Positions 43,126-57,350 of a stretch of 64,000 nt of DNA are shown piece after piece. This DNA is from Onthophagus taurus (lineage: Eukaryota > Arthropoda > Insecta > Coleoptera > Scarabaeidae). A program made the translations under genes and the position numbers. The stretch spans positions 13,461,501-13,525,500 of the forward strand of contig NC_091966.1 in the NCBI RefSeq assembly GCF_036711975.1, read 5' to 3'. Each line of letters starts with the position of its first letter. Positions within the stretch are counted from its first letter, which is position 1. The notes beneath the pieces were generated by a model. It saw nothing but the letters and a program-made list of their open reading frames with translations, was not told the origin of the DNA and ran no database searches.

Positions 43126-43714
43126 GTAAGTACCTATTTCATCAAAACAATATTAATAACTTTAAATTAAATGGCGTTTTTTGGTATAATATAAAGTATA
43201 TATTTATATAAAGTATAAATCTCGTAATTTGTAATACATTTATGGAATTTAATTATAAATTTGATTTAAATGTAAACTATCTTATCATTTAAATCGATGT
43301 TATTAACTTGTATCAACTGTATTTTAAAAATAATCATCGATCATATTTAACTTTTCTCAACTCATCATATATTTTATTGATTTCATCAAGTTCCGAAATT
43401 CATTTTCATAAAGCTTTCGCTTTATATGACCTCGACAAGAGAGGACACTTATACCTAAAAGTGAAATGACGTCAACTACAGACAATAGATAATAATAGAT
43501 AAGATATGTCACACAAAAAAAATAATATTTCTAGATAACTCAAATGAGCAAAAATTAATAAATTATTTGTATGTAAAATAATTGGTAACATGTGCGTTTA
43601 TTCCAAGTGTTGTTAATTTAATGAAGAATACAATAATGATATAAAAAATTATGATGGTTTAAGATTCTGTAATTTTCCTTTCTTTAATTCATTTTTATTG
43701 TATTGTTTAGAAAA

Positions 43715-46700
43715 ATGGGTAGAAATTTTCAAAAATTTCTTCTTCTTTCTTGGAAGAATTGGCTGTTACAATGGAGACATCCAATACAAACGCTAATCGA
43801 AATTCTAGCGCCCGTTTTATTTGCTGCTCTCTTAGTTCTTATACGAAGCTTGGTCGATCCAGAAGAAGAACAGTCGGTGACATATGACGAATTCTCACCG
43901 GTTATTAATCCCACAATCAATATACCTGACAACTTTTTACAAAATTTTACTTTCAATAGAATAGAGCCGTAAGTTTGATTACTACATTCCTTTTAAAGAA
44001 ATAATGTTACTTTATTTTTCTTGAAGGGTAAAACTTTATTGGTCACCATGTGGAAATAGAGAGTTAAAAACAATTATGTCTATTATCGGTTTCAAATTCC
44101 TACCATTGCTCTCTCAGGCTTGCGTTAACAACTCCATAGAATTACAACGAACATTAGAACTTCATAGAGATAATATGTTTGCGGGTATTCAATTTGATGA
44201 TGCATTAGCTGACGCTGATCTGATTTCTGACGACATGGAAGTTGTTTTAAGGTGATAAATTATAAACGTAACATTAAAACAAACTAAATATATTTTTGTA
44301 GATTTCCAGGAGAGTTACGAACCAACGGAAGTGCAACTGCTGTGGTAAATAATTGGTTTACTCATTTAACATTTCCTATATATCAAATGCCTGGACCCAG
44401 AAACGATGATAACAACTACGGGGCAATACCAAGTAAGAAAAGCTTTAAAAAGTTAAATTTAAAGATTAATTTTGTTTTATTATTTTACTTAGATTACTAC
44501 TTCGAAGGCTTTCTAACATTACAACATGAGATTTCCGTGGAAATTATTAATGCACACGTGCGACGAAAAACAAACGTGGAAGCAGATTTTCCCCCCATTT
44601 TGATGCAGAGATATCCGTATCCAGCTTGGATTAGTGACTTTTTATTAGAAGCCTTGAAAAGTTTTGTAGGAATTATTATAATGTTGAGTTTTGTTTACAC
44701 TTGTATCAATACGGTGAGGGTAATTACGAACGAAAAAGAAACGCAGATGAAGGAAGCAATGAAAATCATGGGTTTGCCAAATTGGTTGCATTGGATGGCA
44801 TGGTTCTTGAAAATATTCGTCTTTCTTTTAATCTCTATTATTTTGATGGTGGTGCTGTTGAAGGTTTCTTGGTATCCAGATACGCATTTTAGTGTGTTTA
44901 CTTATAGCGATGGAACTGTACTATTTGTGTTTATGTTGTTTTATATTCTTTCGACTATTACATTCTGTTTCCTTATAAGTGTTTTCTTTACAAAAGGTTA
45001 GGAATCGTAAAAAATTTTCGTTTCTTTTTTTTTATTATTATATTCAATTTTTAGCTAATACCGCTGCTACAATTGCTGGATTGGCATGGTTCTTATCTTA
45101 TTGTCCATATTTGTTTTTACAAGAACATTACAATACCTTATCGTTATCAGCGAAACTTGCAGCTATGTTGGGTGCTAACACTGCAATGGCTTATGGTTTT
45201 CAATTATTTGTTATGTTTGAAGGAACTGGAGATGGTAAAACATTTTTTGTATTTCCTTTTTTTTTTAAATAAGTTTAATAACTTTTTAGGTTTACAATGG
45301 GACACCTTCTTTAGTTCTGTTAACCCAGATGATAGCCTAACGTTAGGACATGTCGTTATGATGCTGATAATCGATACAATAATTTACTTGTTAATTGCTT
45401 TATATGTTGAATCGGTGTTTCCTGGGGAATTTGGAGTAGCACAACCTTGGTATTATCCATTTACAGCTTCTTATTGGTGTGGACAAAGATATGCTGGTAA
45501 GAAACTCTATCTATCTATACTAATACTGTCCATATTAAACAGTTAATTAGAGATTATTCTTTGGATTTTTCTGCAAAATCAAAAACAAAATCTTATATGG
45601 CAGTATAGAAAATGGAGGACTTCCATGATGTATTGCATCATAGTTTATGATAGGCATTTAGCATCATTTTTTCATGGAAATTTGCTTGCTGCCGAGGGCA
45701 TTTTTTGTCTCTCATCCCTGTCTCTCTATTCTTTAAAGAAATTCCTTCTTTGATTTTAGACTCATTGTACATAGAAAATGTATTTTCATCAAAATTCCGC
45801 TATTCTTCCTCAACTCACCATTTAGATCATTGAATCGCTCACATTCTCCCATATCTTTTTAACAGTGGTGCATCCCTGGACCACTGTTAACTGGAATCTT
45901 CAATTTCATGTCTTGTAACCTCCTAACAAGGTTGATTGAGTTAGATTCCAAGATGAAAGCTTTACTGTGAACACCAATAAATAACTTTGACCTATATCTA
46001 ACCACAAAACTTTTCCAAATGTTCATAATGTGCCATTACCATAAAATATTATTAGCCATTGAAGTCGCTATTATTCTATAGCTCTTAATCAGCTAACACA
46101 TCTACAACTGTAATATATTTCTTATATATCTACAATTTATATTTTTTTAATTTTAAAGGTGTTGAAGATGTTGGATCAGATCGAATAGCAGAAACAGATA
46201 TTTACGAAAGCGAACCAGTTAATTTAAAAGCGGGTATTAAAATAAAACATTTAAGAAAGATGTATTCTAATAAGAAGGTGGCTGTTCGCGATTTATCTTT
46301 GAATATGTTTGAAAATCAAATTACGGTTTTGCTCGGTCACAATGGTGCTGGTAAAACAACAACGATGTCGATGTTGACGGGAATGATTGCTCCAACTGGT
46401 GGTACTGCTGTAATAAATGGTTATGATATAAGGACCGAAATGAATGGTATTCGTGATAGTTTGGGATTGTGCCCGCAGCATAATATTCTATTTGATGAAT
46501 TAACGGTTAGAGAACATTTCTATTTCTTCAGTAAGTTGAAAGGAATGACGAATAAACAGGAAATCGAAGCTGAAATTAAAAAATATACTGATCTTTTGGA
46601 ATTAACTCCGAAGGTAAATAATCTTAAAATAAATTAAAGCGGTTATTTTTCAATTCTTTTTACATAGGCTGATGCAATGTCAAAAACATTATCTGGCGGT

Positions 46701-49700
46701 ATGAAGAGAAAACTATGTGTCGGAATCGCTTTATGCGGTAAATCAAAAGTATGTATGTTTGATGAACCAACAGCTGGTATGGATCCTGCTGCCAGAAGAG
46801 CTTTATGGGATTTGATGCAACAACAGAAAAAAGACAGAACGATTTTATTGAGTACACATTTTATGGATGAAGCCGATTTATTAGGTGATAGAATTGCAAT
46901 TATGGCTGGTGGTCAACTACAATGTTGTGGAACAAGTTTCTTCCTCAAGAAAAAATATGGTGCAGGATATTCTTTGGTGATGGAAAAGAAATCTAAATGC
47001 AATGTAAGCGAGGTCACCAATGCACTTCGAAGACACATTCCAAATATTGAAGTACAAAATGACATTGGTTCGGAATTAACATATCTTTTAGCTAAAGAAC
47101 AATCTTCGGTGTTTGAAGAGATGTTGCGTGATTTCGAAAATCAAGCGGATGAACTTGGAATTGCAACTTTTGGTATATCATTAACAACAATGGAAGAAGT
47201 GTTTATGAAGTATGTTTTTTGAAATAACAAAATTAAATATTAAAATAACATAAACAATTTATTCTTATAGAGTTGGTGCCGACCATGGACAAGAAGAAGA
47301 AAATGATATATTAGAAAATATTAACGGAAATGGTACTGTAATGCGCAATGGAGATAACGGTGTGAAACATTCTTCGGATACGAGATGTAAGCTTATTTTT
47401 ATTAAGATTAATTGAAAGTGTAATACTGTTTTATTATAACTTTTAGTGAACGTAAATGATGAACACACAGTAACCGGTCTTCAATTAAAAATAAATCAAA
47501 CGATAGCCATGATGATGAAGAAAGTTTTATCTACGTTTAGATCTTGGGTATTACTTGTGATTCAAAATTTGATTCCGGTAGCATTCTTGATTATTGCTAT
47601 TTTGGTAGCTAGAGTTATGACTAACGACACGGAACCCGCCAGATTAGACTTATCCCTAGATCCATTTCACAATCCAATTACACCAGTTGCTACTGAAGAC
47701 GTAAATAACGTGTATTATAAAAGATATAAGGGAATTTTAGAAAATGATGACCGAGAAGTGTTAGATTGGCGTACAGAAAATTTCATTACGAATTTGTTAA
47801 AGTTGGTGCGTAATTTAATTAATCCTTTGTAAAAAGATATTAAGTGAAGTTTTTAGGGTGAAACTATTATTACAACCATAAGAATGCGTTATATCATAGG
47901 AGCCATTTTCTATAATGATAGATTTGTTGCTATGTTTAATAATGAACCATATCATTCACCACCACTTGCATTGCAACACATAATGAATGCAGTTTTACAA
48001 GAGCAAATGGATTCGGATAAGTACAACATAAGATTTACTAATCATCCTCTACCTTACAATGTCGAAACACAGGTAACATAATCATTTAACATACACTTCT
48101 CCTTTCATAATTCTCTTTCTCTATATTTATAGACTGATCGAATGTTTCAAGGAAATACAATGGGATTCCAATTAGCTTTTAATATTGGTTTCAGTATGGC
48201 TTTCGTATCATCGTTTTACGTTCTTTTTTACGTAAAGGAACGTGTTAACAAATCTAAACATCTTCAATTTGTCTCCGGGGCAAATGTGGGCGTTTACTGG
48301 GTAACAGCGTATGTTTGGGACTTTTTAACCTTTGTCTTTACTTCGCTATGTTTGGTAATAACATTGGCGTGTTTCCAAGAACCTGGATTTGCTACCTTTG
48401 AAGAATTGGGTAAGTGTGTTAATTCTTAGGGACTAGTTATGGACATGTTTTACCTTTAATCGAATAATGATATGAAAAAAGTACTGTTTTAAGCGTTATT
48501 TCAGCTAGTCAGAATCTTTTCTTGTCGTCTTTACAGTCTGGTTTTATTTTCACATAAGGTATTTTACTCTTAAGAATGGTTTATGTTATAAATTTAGTGT
48601 CACACGAAGTCGTCATCCATTCTTTTTATCGGAAAAAATAGCTATAGCGCAAATCTTCAGTTTGATCATCATCTTTTTCCATGATTTCAAAAGCTGGCTA
48701 ACCGAAGCTATCGAACCTACTTAGTATAGCTAATTTATATCACCAATTTATCAAAAAGAAAATTGTCTGAAAATCTAAGCTTAAAAACCAGTATGTCAAG
48801 AACGATTTTGGAGTTATTTTAGAGTTGTAATAGCACCGCTTCCATTGTAAACCCAAATGTAAACAATAAAAGAAACCTTTTTTCACCAAAATCCATCTGA
48901 TGCCGATCTGCGATTGCTTCTGATGAGTTCCGAACCAGTTGGAATAAATTTTTCCCATTTTTCTTGTTGCAATAACTACTTTTTAGAATCGCCTCACTTT
49001 GCTTATGTTAATGCCAACTTACGAGTCCTTTGGTAAGGCTTTACCTTAACATTTTATCTTGATTCTTTTACCTAGAGTGTTTTGTAGGAATTCACAAGGA
49101 TTAAGGAACTTCGAAGGTATTTTATTTTCTTCACCTAATAATATCAGTTTGATCTGGTGAACCATATGTAGAATTGCTCTTGTTTACATAATTTCTTATA
49201 TGTTACAATATGTTTTTAGTCATTTTGGGTTGTATATCGAATATGTGGAGCATATCAAGTTAAAAAGAAACGCACTCACATGTGTCAAAGCTAGTTGTAT
49301 AGTATCTTTAATATATCTAAGTCTGATTTTTATCATCCCTCTTTTTCATATAATATTAACACTTTTCTTTTTCAGTTTCCTCCCTCTATTCCTTCGAAGA
49401 TATGTTCCAAAACATCGCCTTCGCCGCATATCAGGGCTTTTCACACTTGAACAGAATCACACCCATGTTATCCACATTAACCTATCTTCATTATTCATCT
49501 TTGCCTAAAATCTTTAAATTAATAGCACATAAGTGTGCTCTGAAATCTTACTTTGATGTCAGAACCAACATTTATCGTTTTGGGCTTTCATTATACCTAA
49601 CAACTGGTTATCACTGGTTTGTAAAATGATCGTTTTCTCCATATTTACTTGTTAGTCAGCTTTCTAAGCAAGGTATAAAATATTTTGACCACACAGCATA

Positions 49701-52700
49701 GATTTTCTAGCTCTCGTTCCATTATTTCATAATGTTTTCGCTAGCCTTATAACTATTCCTGTTTTCGTAAATCTATCTTTCCATTAACAACAGACCTGGA
49801 GTTTAATGAGTGCTTATCACCTCTGTAGGTACTATATTAGGCTGACCACGGAGAAGCTGGCAATTTTATGTGATTATCCTGGGCAACTCGGAAGCTTCAA
49901 AGCTGGTACCTTATAGATCTACTTTCACAATCACCAGGTCCATAACAATGCCTTCATGATGGATGCTTTTATTCTTTCTACAATTTTCCCTACTGTAGAA
50001 CGTGATCATTTAACGTTCTGTTCTCTCGATTACATCATGTTTATGTTCCTTTACTAGTACTTCCAAAAGTTTCCATGTGGATATCAATCGAACATATTGG
50101 AATAAACGTAGTTTCGATTTTTTTGACTTTTGAATAAGCTTCGTCAGTGTTACACCTCACAGGTTTGAATTGTTTCCTTCGAGGTTATCAATATATCGGT
50201 TATAATTCTATTAGGGTGGTGCTTTCATTTTATTAATTTTTTTAAATACCATATCTAAATTCCCCATTTTAAGTTCAAGGATGTCTAGTGGCATAGTTTT
50301 TCATGCTTCGCAAATAACTTGCGTATTTGGCCCTAACCAGTACGATCAGAGATGGGGGTGCCACTCAGTCTTCCTTCAACCATCATCGTCCAGCTCATCG
50401 CAAAGTTATATCCATTTGCTGGCCATGTTTTGCAACGAGGATTTTTTGGCCCTATTTTCATAAAGTTTCTTATAACCTTAACAATTCATAATATACTTCG
50501 AACTTGTTTTTGAAGAATGTTGCAGCACAGCATGGGCGGATCCAAAAAAAAACGAAACAGCTTAACCCGAAAGTTTTAGTTCAATTAATACCTTTTGCCT
50601 ATTACTAACGTTTTTGAAGATTTTGTTGAATCTAGTTGGAATGTTAGAATTAATACTTCTGCGGTAGGATTTTCGTGAGTGGAGTACCACTTTCTGCATT
50701 TAGGGCGGTATGTTTGCATTGCATACTTTGTAGATCTCATTTTGGTTGCTATAAAAGTGAAATCCAACCCAACTTAAGTCATCTCGTTCAACGCAACTCA
50801 TGCTCTTGCTTTATCAATCTGTTTAAATATGCTTGGTTTTCAAGTATATTTGCAAGAAAGTATATATGAGAAACAACATATAACCCAACCCAAAGATTTG
50901 TTAAGCTCCAACACAACATGCTCTGTATCTTTGTCAGAATCGGAATATATTGCGGACAATTACCTTTTGGTGATATAATCAGGATAAGGACTATTTGGGA
51001 TATTGTAAAAGTTAAAACTAAGCAGTAATCGCCTGTAATTATATGTGACAGAATATATCCAAAACTAGTACACAAAATAAACATTATTTTAAAAAATTAT
51101 AAGTTTTACCTTTATTAAAACTTTTATATTATCATAATTTCAGGGAGAGTATTCTTGCTGTTAATATTGTTTGGTTTGGCGATGTTACCACAAACATATT
51201 TGCTGGCGTTAAGATTTGAGGTGCCATCAACTGGATATACTCGTTTAACACTGATTAATATTATTTTGGGTAAACATATATTGGTACAAACGTCTCCATT
51301 TAATTTTTAATTTGCTTTCTATTTTTGAATAGGTGTTGCTGCCTTTATGGTTGTACAAACATTGTCAGTACCAGGATTGAATTTAGAGCACGTTGCAGAC
51401 GCATTACATTGGGTATTTCTTTTAGTGCCACATTACGCTGTGGCCAGTGGGGTTCAAGATATGTACACGAAATTTACCATCAATACTCTTTGTGATCGTT
51501 TGGAGGAAATTAGTAAAGGTTTTGCTTGCGAAACTACTGAGATGTGTTGTGGTTAGTTCTTTTGTCATATTACTTTTTTATATTTACGTGTATTAATTAA
51601 TTTCATTTACGTGCAGATAACAATGAATTATATCTTGCGTGGGACCAAAATGGAATTGGAAGGAATATTACATTCTTGTTCATAACAGCTACAGTTTTAA
51701 CCGTGCTATTATTGTTAATAGAATTCAGAGCATTTGAAAAAGTTACTTATGCCTTTAGAAAACAAGTAGCTCGCACTCCTCCATCCGATGACGTGGATGA
51801 TACTGATGTATTAGAAGAAAAGAGAAGAGTACGGGATGGGGAGATTAATAAAAAAGATTACAGTGTTGTTTTAAAAGATGTTACAAAATACTACGATGAT
51901 TTCTTAGCTGTTAATCAATCTTGCTTGGGTATTAAAGGAGGTGAATGTTTTGGATTACTCGGGGTTAACGGTGCTGGTAAAACAACCACGTTTAAAATGA
52001 TGACGGGTGATATCCCATTATCCAGTGGTGATGCTTGGATTTATGGATTAAACGCTAAAACTGAAATGAAAAGTGTTCATAAACACATAGGGTATTGTCC
52101 CCAATTTGATGCTTTATTAGATGATTTAACTGGAAAAGAAACCCTAATTATGTACTGCTTGTTGAGAGGCATCACCCTTGAAGAAAGTAAATACATCGCG
52201 GTTAATTTGGCTAGAGAATTTGATTTTTATAGACACATTGACAAGCAAGTGCGTGAATACAGTGGTGGTAACAAAAGAAAATTAAGTGCAGCCGTTGCAT
52301 CGATTGGAGATCCCCCGATTGTATTTTTGGACGAACCAACTACCGGTATGGATCCTGCAACAAAACGTAACTTATGGAACACTCTCTGTCGTATCCGAGA
52401 AAGCGGAAAATGTTTAGTGTTAACTTCTCATAGTATGGAAGAATGTGAAGCTTTATGTACAAGATTAGCCATCATGGTTAATGGAACATTCAAATGTCTT
52501 GGTACCACCCAGCATTTAAAGAATAAATTTTCGCAAGGTTATACTTTAACCGTAAAGGTTCAAAGAAGTAATGCGAGCGCAGATCTCGAAACTGCAGATA
52601 CAGAGCCCATAGAAAGATTCGTGAAAAGTAATTTCCCATCAGCTATTTTAAGGGAAAGTCATCAAGAGTTAATGACTTTTTATATCCCTGACACGGAATG

Positions 52701-52892
52701 TTTGAGGTGGTCTAAAATGTTTGGAATTATGGAACAAGGAAAACAATCATTGAATATTTCGGATTACTCTTTGGGTCAATCGAGTTTAGAACAAGTATGT
52801 TTTTTTATGACAAATAAAGTGTAGATTTATTAATTTTGTTTTATATTTTTTAGGTGTTCTTACATTTCACGAAATTCCAACGTGAAGAATAA
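43715..52892 (+). CDS. Abca3: ABCA-subfamily full transporter, ABCA3-like
   Basis: Sixteen coding exons: 43715-43968, 44027-44251, 44302-44432, 44493-44996, 45055-45234, 45290-45496, 46159-46613, 46668-47209, 47271-47386, 47447-47805, 47857-48072, 48133-48409, 51144-51269, 51333-51551, 51617-52794 and 52854-52892. All joins keep frame with GT-AG borders and give 1675 aa, near human ABCA3. Order: N-terminal helix and large luminal loop; membrane block 1 (about 290-500); NBD1 with Walker [11 protein letters not shown] (560-569), CPQHN, signature LSGGMKRKL (660-668), Walker [13 protein letters not shown] and H-loop STHFMDEAD; second membrane half; NBD2 with [10 protein letters not shown] (about 1386), [26 protein letters not shown] and SHSMEECEA. 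Both ATP sites look intact. ABCA transporters move lipids at membranes; ABCA3 loads phospholipid into lamellar bodies in mammals. Intron 12 is 2.7 kb; most others are 50-60 bp. Confidence 0.93.
48410..51143. other. Large intron 12 of the ABCA gene
   Basis: 2734 bp between exons 12 and 13, with donor GTAAGT and acceptor ATAATTTCAG. No transposase domain, tRNA or nested ORF with family features was recognised. Confidence 0.6.
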
Positions 52893-53122
52893 AATTGTGA
52901 TGCTTTAAATCAATTATAAATGTAAGTTTAAATGTTTAATTTATATTTTAAATTATATTAGATGGCAGAATTTGTACTTAAGTAAGACGATGTAAGATCA
53001 TAAGTGCAAAGAGATGTACGTGGCTTTGTCACGGTGATATGTAAGCAAGAGATATGTTATTGTAAGTATTTCAAATATGTATCTTTATGGAGAACTAATT
53101 AGATTCATTATATTTCAAAATT

Positions 53123-53128
53123 AATAAA
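53123..53128 (+). promoter_or_regulatory. Poly(A) signal of the ABCA gene
   Basis: AATAAA lies 231 bp after the ABCA stop codon. No earlier consensus signal was noticed. Confidence 0.55.
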
Positions 53129-53678
53129 GAATCTTAAATATTATTGATCTAAAATTTCCTGTTATTTATTCCTCACAATTCCTTTAACATGCACATTATT
53201 GAAATAACGGAATTATTGATTACCGGGACGAAGAGTTCCCGCGCCAGGTAAAATTCGAAACTTTGCGACATGTTTGATCAAAGATCGCATGATTATGGTA
53301 TTCGAGTTAATTTGTGAAAATAATCAATAGGGGGATGACACGCGACACAAGCAATAGTATCAAAGGGGCATCGGGAATGGCTACATTACAGGAAAAGCTT
53401 TACGTTCTGCTGGAAAAATTAAAAGTCCGATTGTTCAATTTATTATGCGCACTATAATTCGTTTGATATGGATCATTTTCTAGGAAACTGACCACAATTT
53501 GTCCGTGTGTGTGACTTTACTTCACCAATACCTTAGGAAAGAAGCAATTACGCATCAACAAGTAAGTTATTTTCTTCTACCGATTTTTGCAAAGTTACAA
53601 AAAAATCTTTAATATTTTATGTATATATTATTTTATTTTAAATCACGTTAAATCTACAAAATCACATAATCCCTGTTT
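53129..53678. other. Convergent intergenic region
   Basis: Between the 3' ends of the ABCA gene (plus) and the histidine-rich gene (minus). No gene or repeat recognised. Confidence 0.4.
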
Positions 53679-54864
53679 TTAAATAGACTTAAAAAGATGA
53701 TTATTGTAAAATGAGTTAAACTGATCGAAATGTTTCAAACCTCCAAAACTTCCAAAATGACCACCGAATCCAGTGTGTATCGGTATGTAATTCGTGAATA
53801 ACCCTGCGTAATTTGTTGGATGATGATGATGATGAATTTCATGAACACCATGATGTAAACTATGGTGGTGTAGGTTGTGGTAACCATGGTGTAAGTGATG
53901 CAAACCGTGATGTAAATGATTTAATCCGTGATGCAAATTATGGTGGACTCCGTGATGATGAAGTCCATGATGCAAATCATGATGATGAAGCCCATAGTGA
54001 TGAAGTCCATGATGCAAATCATGGTGATGATGCCCATAATGATGAAGTCCATGATGCAAATCATGGTGATGATGCCCATAATGATGAAGTCCATGATGTA
54101 AATCATGATGATGAAGACCATGGTGTAAATCATGATGATGAAGACCATGATGTAAATCATGATGATGAAGACCATGATGTAAATCATGATGATGAAGGCC
54201 ATGATGTAAATCATGATGATGAAGTCCGTAGTGATGAAGTCCATGATGTAAATTATGATGATGAAGTCCATGGTGATGATCTAAACTATGATGTAAATCG
54301 TGATGACCACCATGGTGTAAATCATGATGAAGACTGTGATGTGATCCGTGATGTAGATCATGATGTAATGCATGATGTGAATCATGATGAGTACCGTGAT
54401 GTAAGCTATGATGGTGACCATGATGATGTGAGTGGTGACCATGATGATGTGAGTGATGACCATGATGATGTTTTCCTATTCCAAAAGTGTTATAGATTAA
54501 ATTGGATAGAATCCCCTCATGATGATCGTCTTCATGATGATCGTCGTGATGTATTAGTCTATCGAGGGTATATTTTAAGATATGGTAAGGAAAATTTTCT
54601 ACGAAATTTGTATATGCTGGGGCGTATCCAAATAGTCCATGTCCTTTCTTTTTATGGCGGCCACCATTACATAAAGAAACGACAGCTACTATTAATATAA
54701 CGCTCTGAAAAATAAAAGAAAAATGTGTACAAACACTTACTCAAGTCATAAAATCCTTAAAATAATCTCAAATAATTTTAACACCTTTACACACAAGGAA
54801 AATAATCATTCTTGTCACTATCACAAAACTACCACAAAAATAGAAAACTTACTGTAATTTTCAT
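53679..54864 (-). CDS. Secreted histidine-rich repeat protein, function unknown
   Basis: Two exons on the minus strand, 54864-54853 (MKIT) and 54704-53679, joined in phase 0 over a 148-bp GT-AG intron, give 345 aa. The start MKITSVILIVAVVSLCNG is a clear signal peptide, split by the intron as in many small secreted insect proteins. A spacer follows (GYAPAYTNFVENFPY, then DRLIHHDDHHEDDHHEG). Next come about 230 residues of short repeats built on L-H-H-(H)-D/G-L-H-H-G, in which about half the residues are His. The tail has no His repeats and is Gly/Phe/Asn-rich (FGGHFGSFGG, KHFDQFNSFYNN). No cysteine pattern, cuticle or enzyme domain was seen. Histidine clusters suggest metal binding, pH-dependent assembly or a structural role, but none is shown. 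A TATA box lies at the expected place. The opposite-strand D/H-rich ORF is an artefact of the repeat. Confidence 0.82.
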
Positions 54865-54927
54865 GTTTTTGTAGTGAATTCTTTTGCAGTTAAACCAACA
54901 TTGAAATAATGTCACAAATCTTTTTAC

Positions 54928-54935
54928 TATTTATA
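54928..54935 (-). promoter_or_regulatory. TATA box of the histidine-rich gene
   Basis: TATAAATA on the minus strand, 64 bp upstream of the start codon. This puts transcription start about 30-40 bp before the ATG, a typical spacing for a short 5' UTR. Confidence 0.6.
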
Positions 54936-56559
54936 CGGAATTCTGTTATAATTTGTACGTTATTGTCGCGTGCGCTCAAAATAACCCCTTGGTAATTATT
55001 CCGCATGGAAAATAGCAGGGTTTCACTTACCACGCCGGCTTTTTTACCTCCCGTAAATACAGACGTTACAAAATAGCGCACACTTCCATGTGTTCGGGAA
55101 CGATTTCGTGCGTTGTTGTTGATTCTCTGTTAGGGCGTACACTTTTGTTGAACGCTTTACTGGACATTGTTTTATAATAAATAATTTCTCTTACGAAACG
55201 AATTCGTATATCGTTTGAATGAATTTAACGTAATAAATAAGTATAAATTAAGAAATTCTATTTTCCATTTTTATATTTTATATGATATAATTTAATAAGT
55301 CTGTCTCAATAAGTCATAACTCATAATTCATAATTAATAAAATTAATAAAAACATTAAACGAAAAGATAATAAATTTAGCAATTAGTTAACCTGAAAAGA
55401 AATTGAAAACAAACATTTTTGGGAGTTTCTTCAATCTTTTCCTTATTAGTCCCATATTTAAGTCGTTGCTTGTAGAATAACATACTCCTTTGATAAATAA
55501 CTAGTAAGAAATGAATATAGATAGCAGATAAGAGAGCTCGAAAAAAGATGACTCCAGCTAAGGATAAAATTGTAATGTAAAAGCTTACTTGGACTTACGA
55601 ACATTAATCTATAATCGTGCTGTATTGAAGATTTGGATCACTTATACGAGAATGTACTTGACAATAGATACCAGTCGAGGTCACTACCGGTTCAAACACT
55701 AGTCCTTCAACTAGTTCAAAAGCGTTCAGAGCTGATCAAGAGAAAATAGTGCTAGCATGACGTCGATTGACGACTGATTTGATTCCGAAACAAAGAAAAC
55801 AATAAGTCCAAATAAGTACAAATTAAAAGTTTTAAAAATGCTAAGTTATCATTTCATTCCCCACCATTAAAACAATCTACCAGATTTATTGCAAATAATT
55901 AACAAAATACATGACAAAATCGCGAAAGAGATAATATCCGCTGATCAAAATTCGATACCTGCCTTAACGGCGTTGAAGCAATATTGCGAAGCCTAGGTAC
56001 TTGACAGCTAAGTGATTTCTGAAATCCTAACTCAATCGATGAACATCATTCGGCTACACGTTGCTGGTTTTTATGGGAAGACTAAGAACAGGATCAACAA
56101 CAAGAAGTGCTCGATTAAAAATATTTTGTTATTTTTGTAAAAACATATTTGGCATATGAATACGAATATGTATTATGTATATATTTTTGTTATGTTTATA
56201 TATATATTTTTTTAATAGAGCCCTTGATGGCACATCTTATGGAAAGCTTGTGTCACGTCACGGGAAAGTCAAGAACAACCTTTTCCCACTTTTAATTCAC
56301 TATGCTTTTTCGATACTTGTTCTATGTACCGGATCCACACTTGACTATTTTCCTTTCATCAGAAACATTAACACATTGATCAACGTTTAAAGAATTAAGC
56401 AGGTCACATCAATTGACGCTCGCCAATACACCTCTAAGACCGTCATAATCCGCCAGTCAGTTCGAATCTGCGTAGGAAACAAATTCAAAAGCTGGGTGAT
56501 ACGTGTCCAAGTCGACTAGCGGTTCATCACTCAAGATTACAGAATGTATTACATCAAAA
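54936..56559. other. Intergenic, no gene recognised
   Basis: AT-rich upstream flank of the histidine-rich gene followed by unassigned sequence. A (TA)-rich run lies near 56160-56215. No supportable gene. Confidence 0.4.
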
Positions 56560-57350
56560 TTCCATAAATTAAATCTAATGTTCTATCATTTATTTAAAAT
56601 GTTGTTGGAATGATAATAGATATTAAGAAGGAAATCTTTTGCCCGAGTATCCAAGCCCAACAGGAATGAGTCCATACACAGCAAACATAGACCAGGAAAC
56701 GGTAGGGATATTAAAATCACCAACGTCCAGAAGGCAGATGTTAGAATACCAATCACGTCCATCCTGAAGTTGTCGAAGAAAAGCACTGAACGGTATAGGA
56801 TCACATGGCGGCAGATAAACACTGTACAAAATCATCCGTGTATTACCGCAACACACAAACAACCACAAATTCTCAGCTTACATCGCAAGCGTAGTCAGTG
56901 ATTCGCAATAACAAGACCTTCACAATGGGATTTTTCAGAATACGTCGAGCATCTGTCACGATGATAAATGTCGCACTCATTTCAAAGGATTTCCCCATCG
57001 TAAATCTAATCATTGAAATACGTTTCGGTAAGGCATACAAAATCGTGAGTAATGTTTAGTGAGTTCGTGTAGCTAGTTTCAGTTTTTGTGCGTAACCCGC
57101 GCATGTTTTGATAATAGATCGTGAAAGACGTTGCAGCAACCGAGAAAGTTGATTCGATCGTTATAAAAATAGATAACGCAGTGGCTACAAATACTTTCTC
57201 ACGACACTTCTGTTTAGGTTTTCTAAAGAATTCTGCGTTGTAAGCTGTAAGATGCTCGTTTACAAACAATGTATCAGTTAGATTCGGGATGTAGATGCCT
57301 GTTGGGTTGGGTTGGGTTGGTACTGCTTTTAATAGTACTGTCAACATCAG
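56560..57350 (-). pseudogene. Jockey/CR1-like LINE, endonuclease region, broken
   Basis: The minus strand reads SFTIYYQNMRGLRTKTETSY, then NITHDFVCLTETYFND, the start of an AP-type endonuclease (YQNVRGLRTK...CLTETWL). About 200 bp further comes the strand before the active site (SVYLPPCDPIPFSAFLRQL, then LLDVGDFNIP, normally GDFN). Frames change between blocks and no reverse transcriptase follows. A possible ORF1 remnant at 57382-57705 is not recognisable. Confidence 0.65.

Noticed and set aside
43729-43956. Minus-strand ORF opposite ABCA exon 1
   Set aside because: Shadow of a well-supported coding exon.
53921-54271. A minus-strand Ile/Met-rich ORF overlapping the histidine-rich gene
   Set aside because: A second shadow frame of the same short DNA repeat.
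53813-54700. A 295-codon plus-strand ORF rich in Asp, His, Val and Asn
   Set aside because: It is the antisense of the histidine-rich repeat. His codons CAT/CAC read in reverse as ATG/GTG-type and GAT-type codons, so the repeat leaves this frame open by composition. The minus strand has the signal peptide, intron and TATA box.
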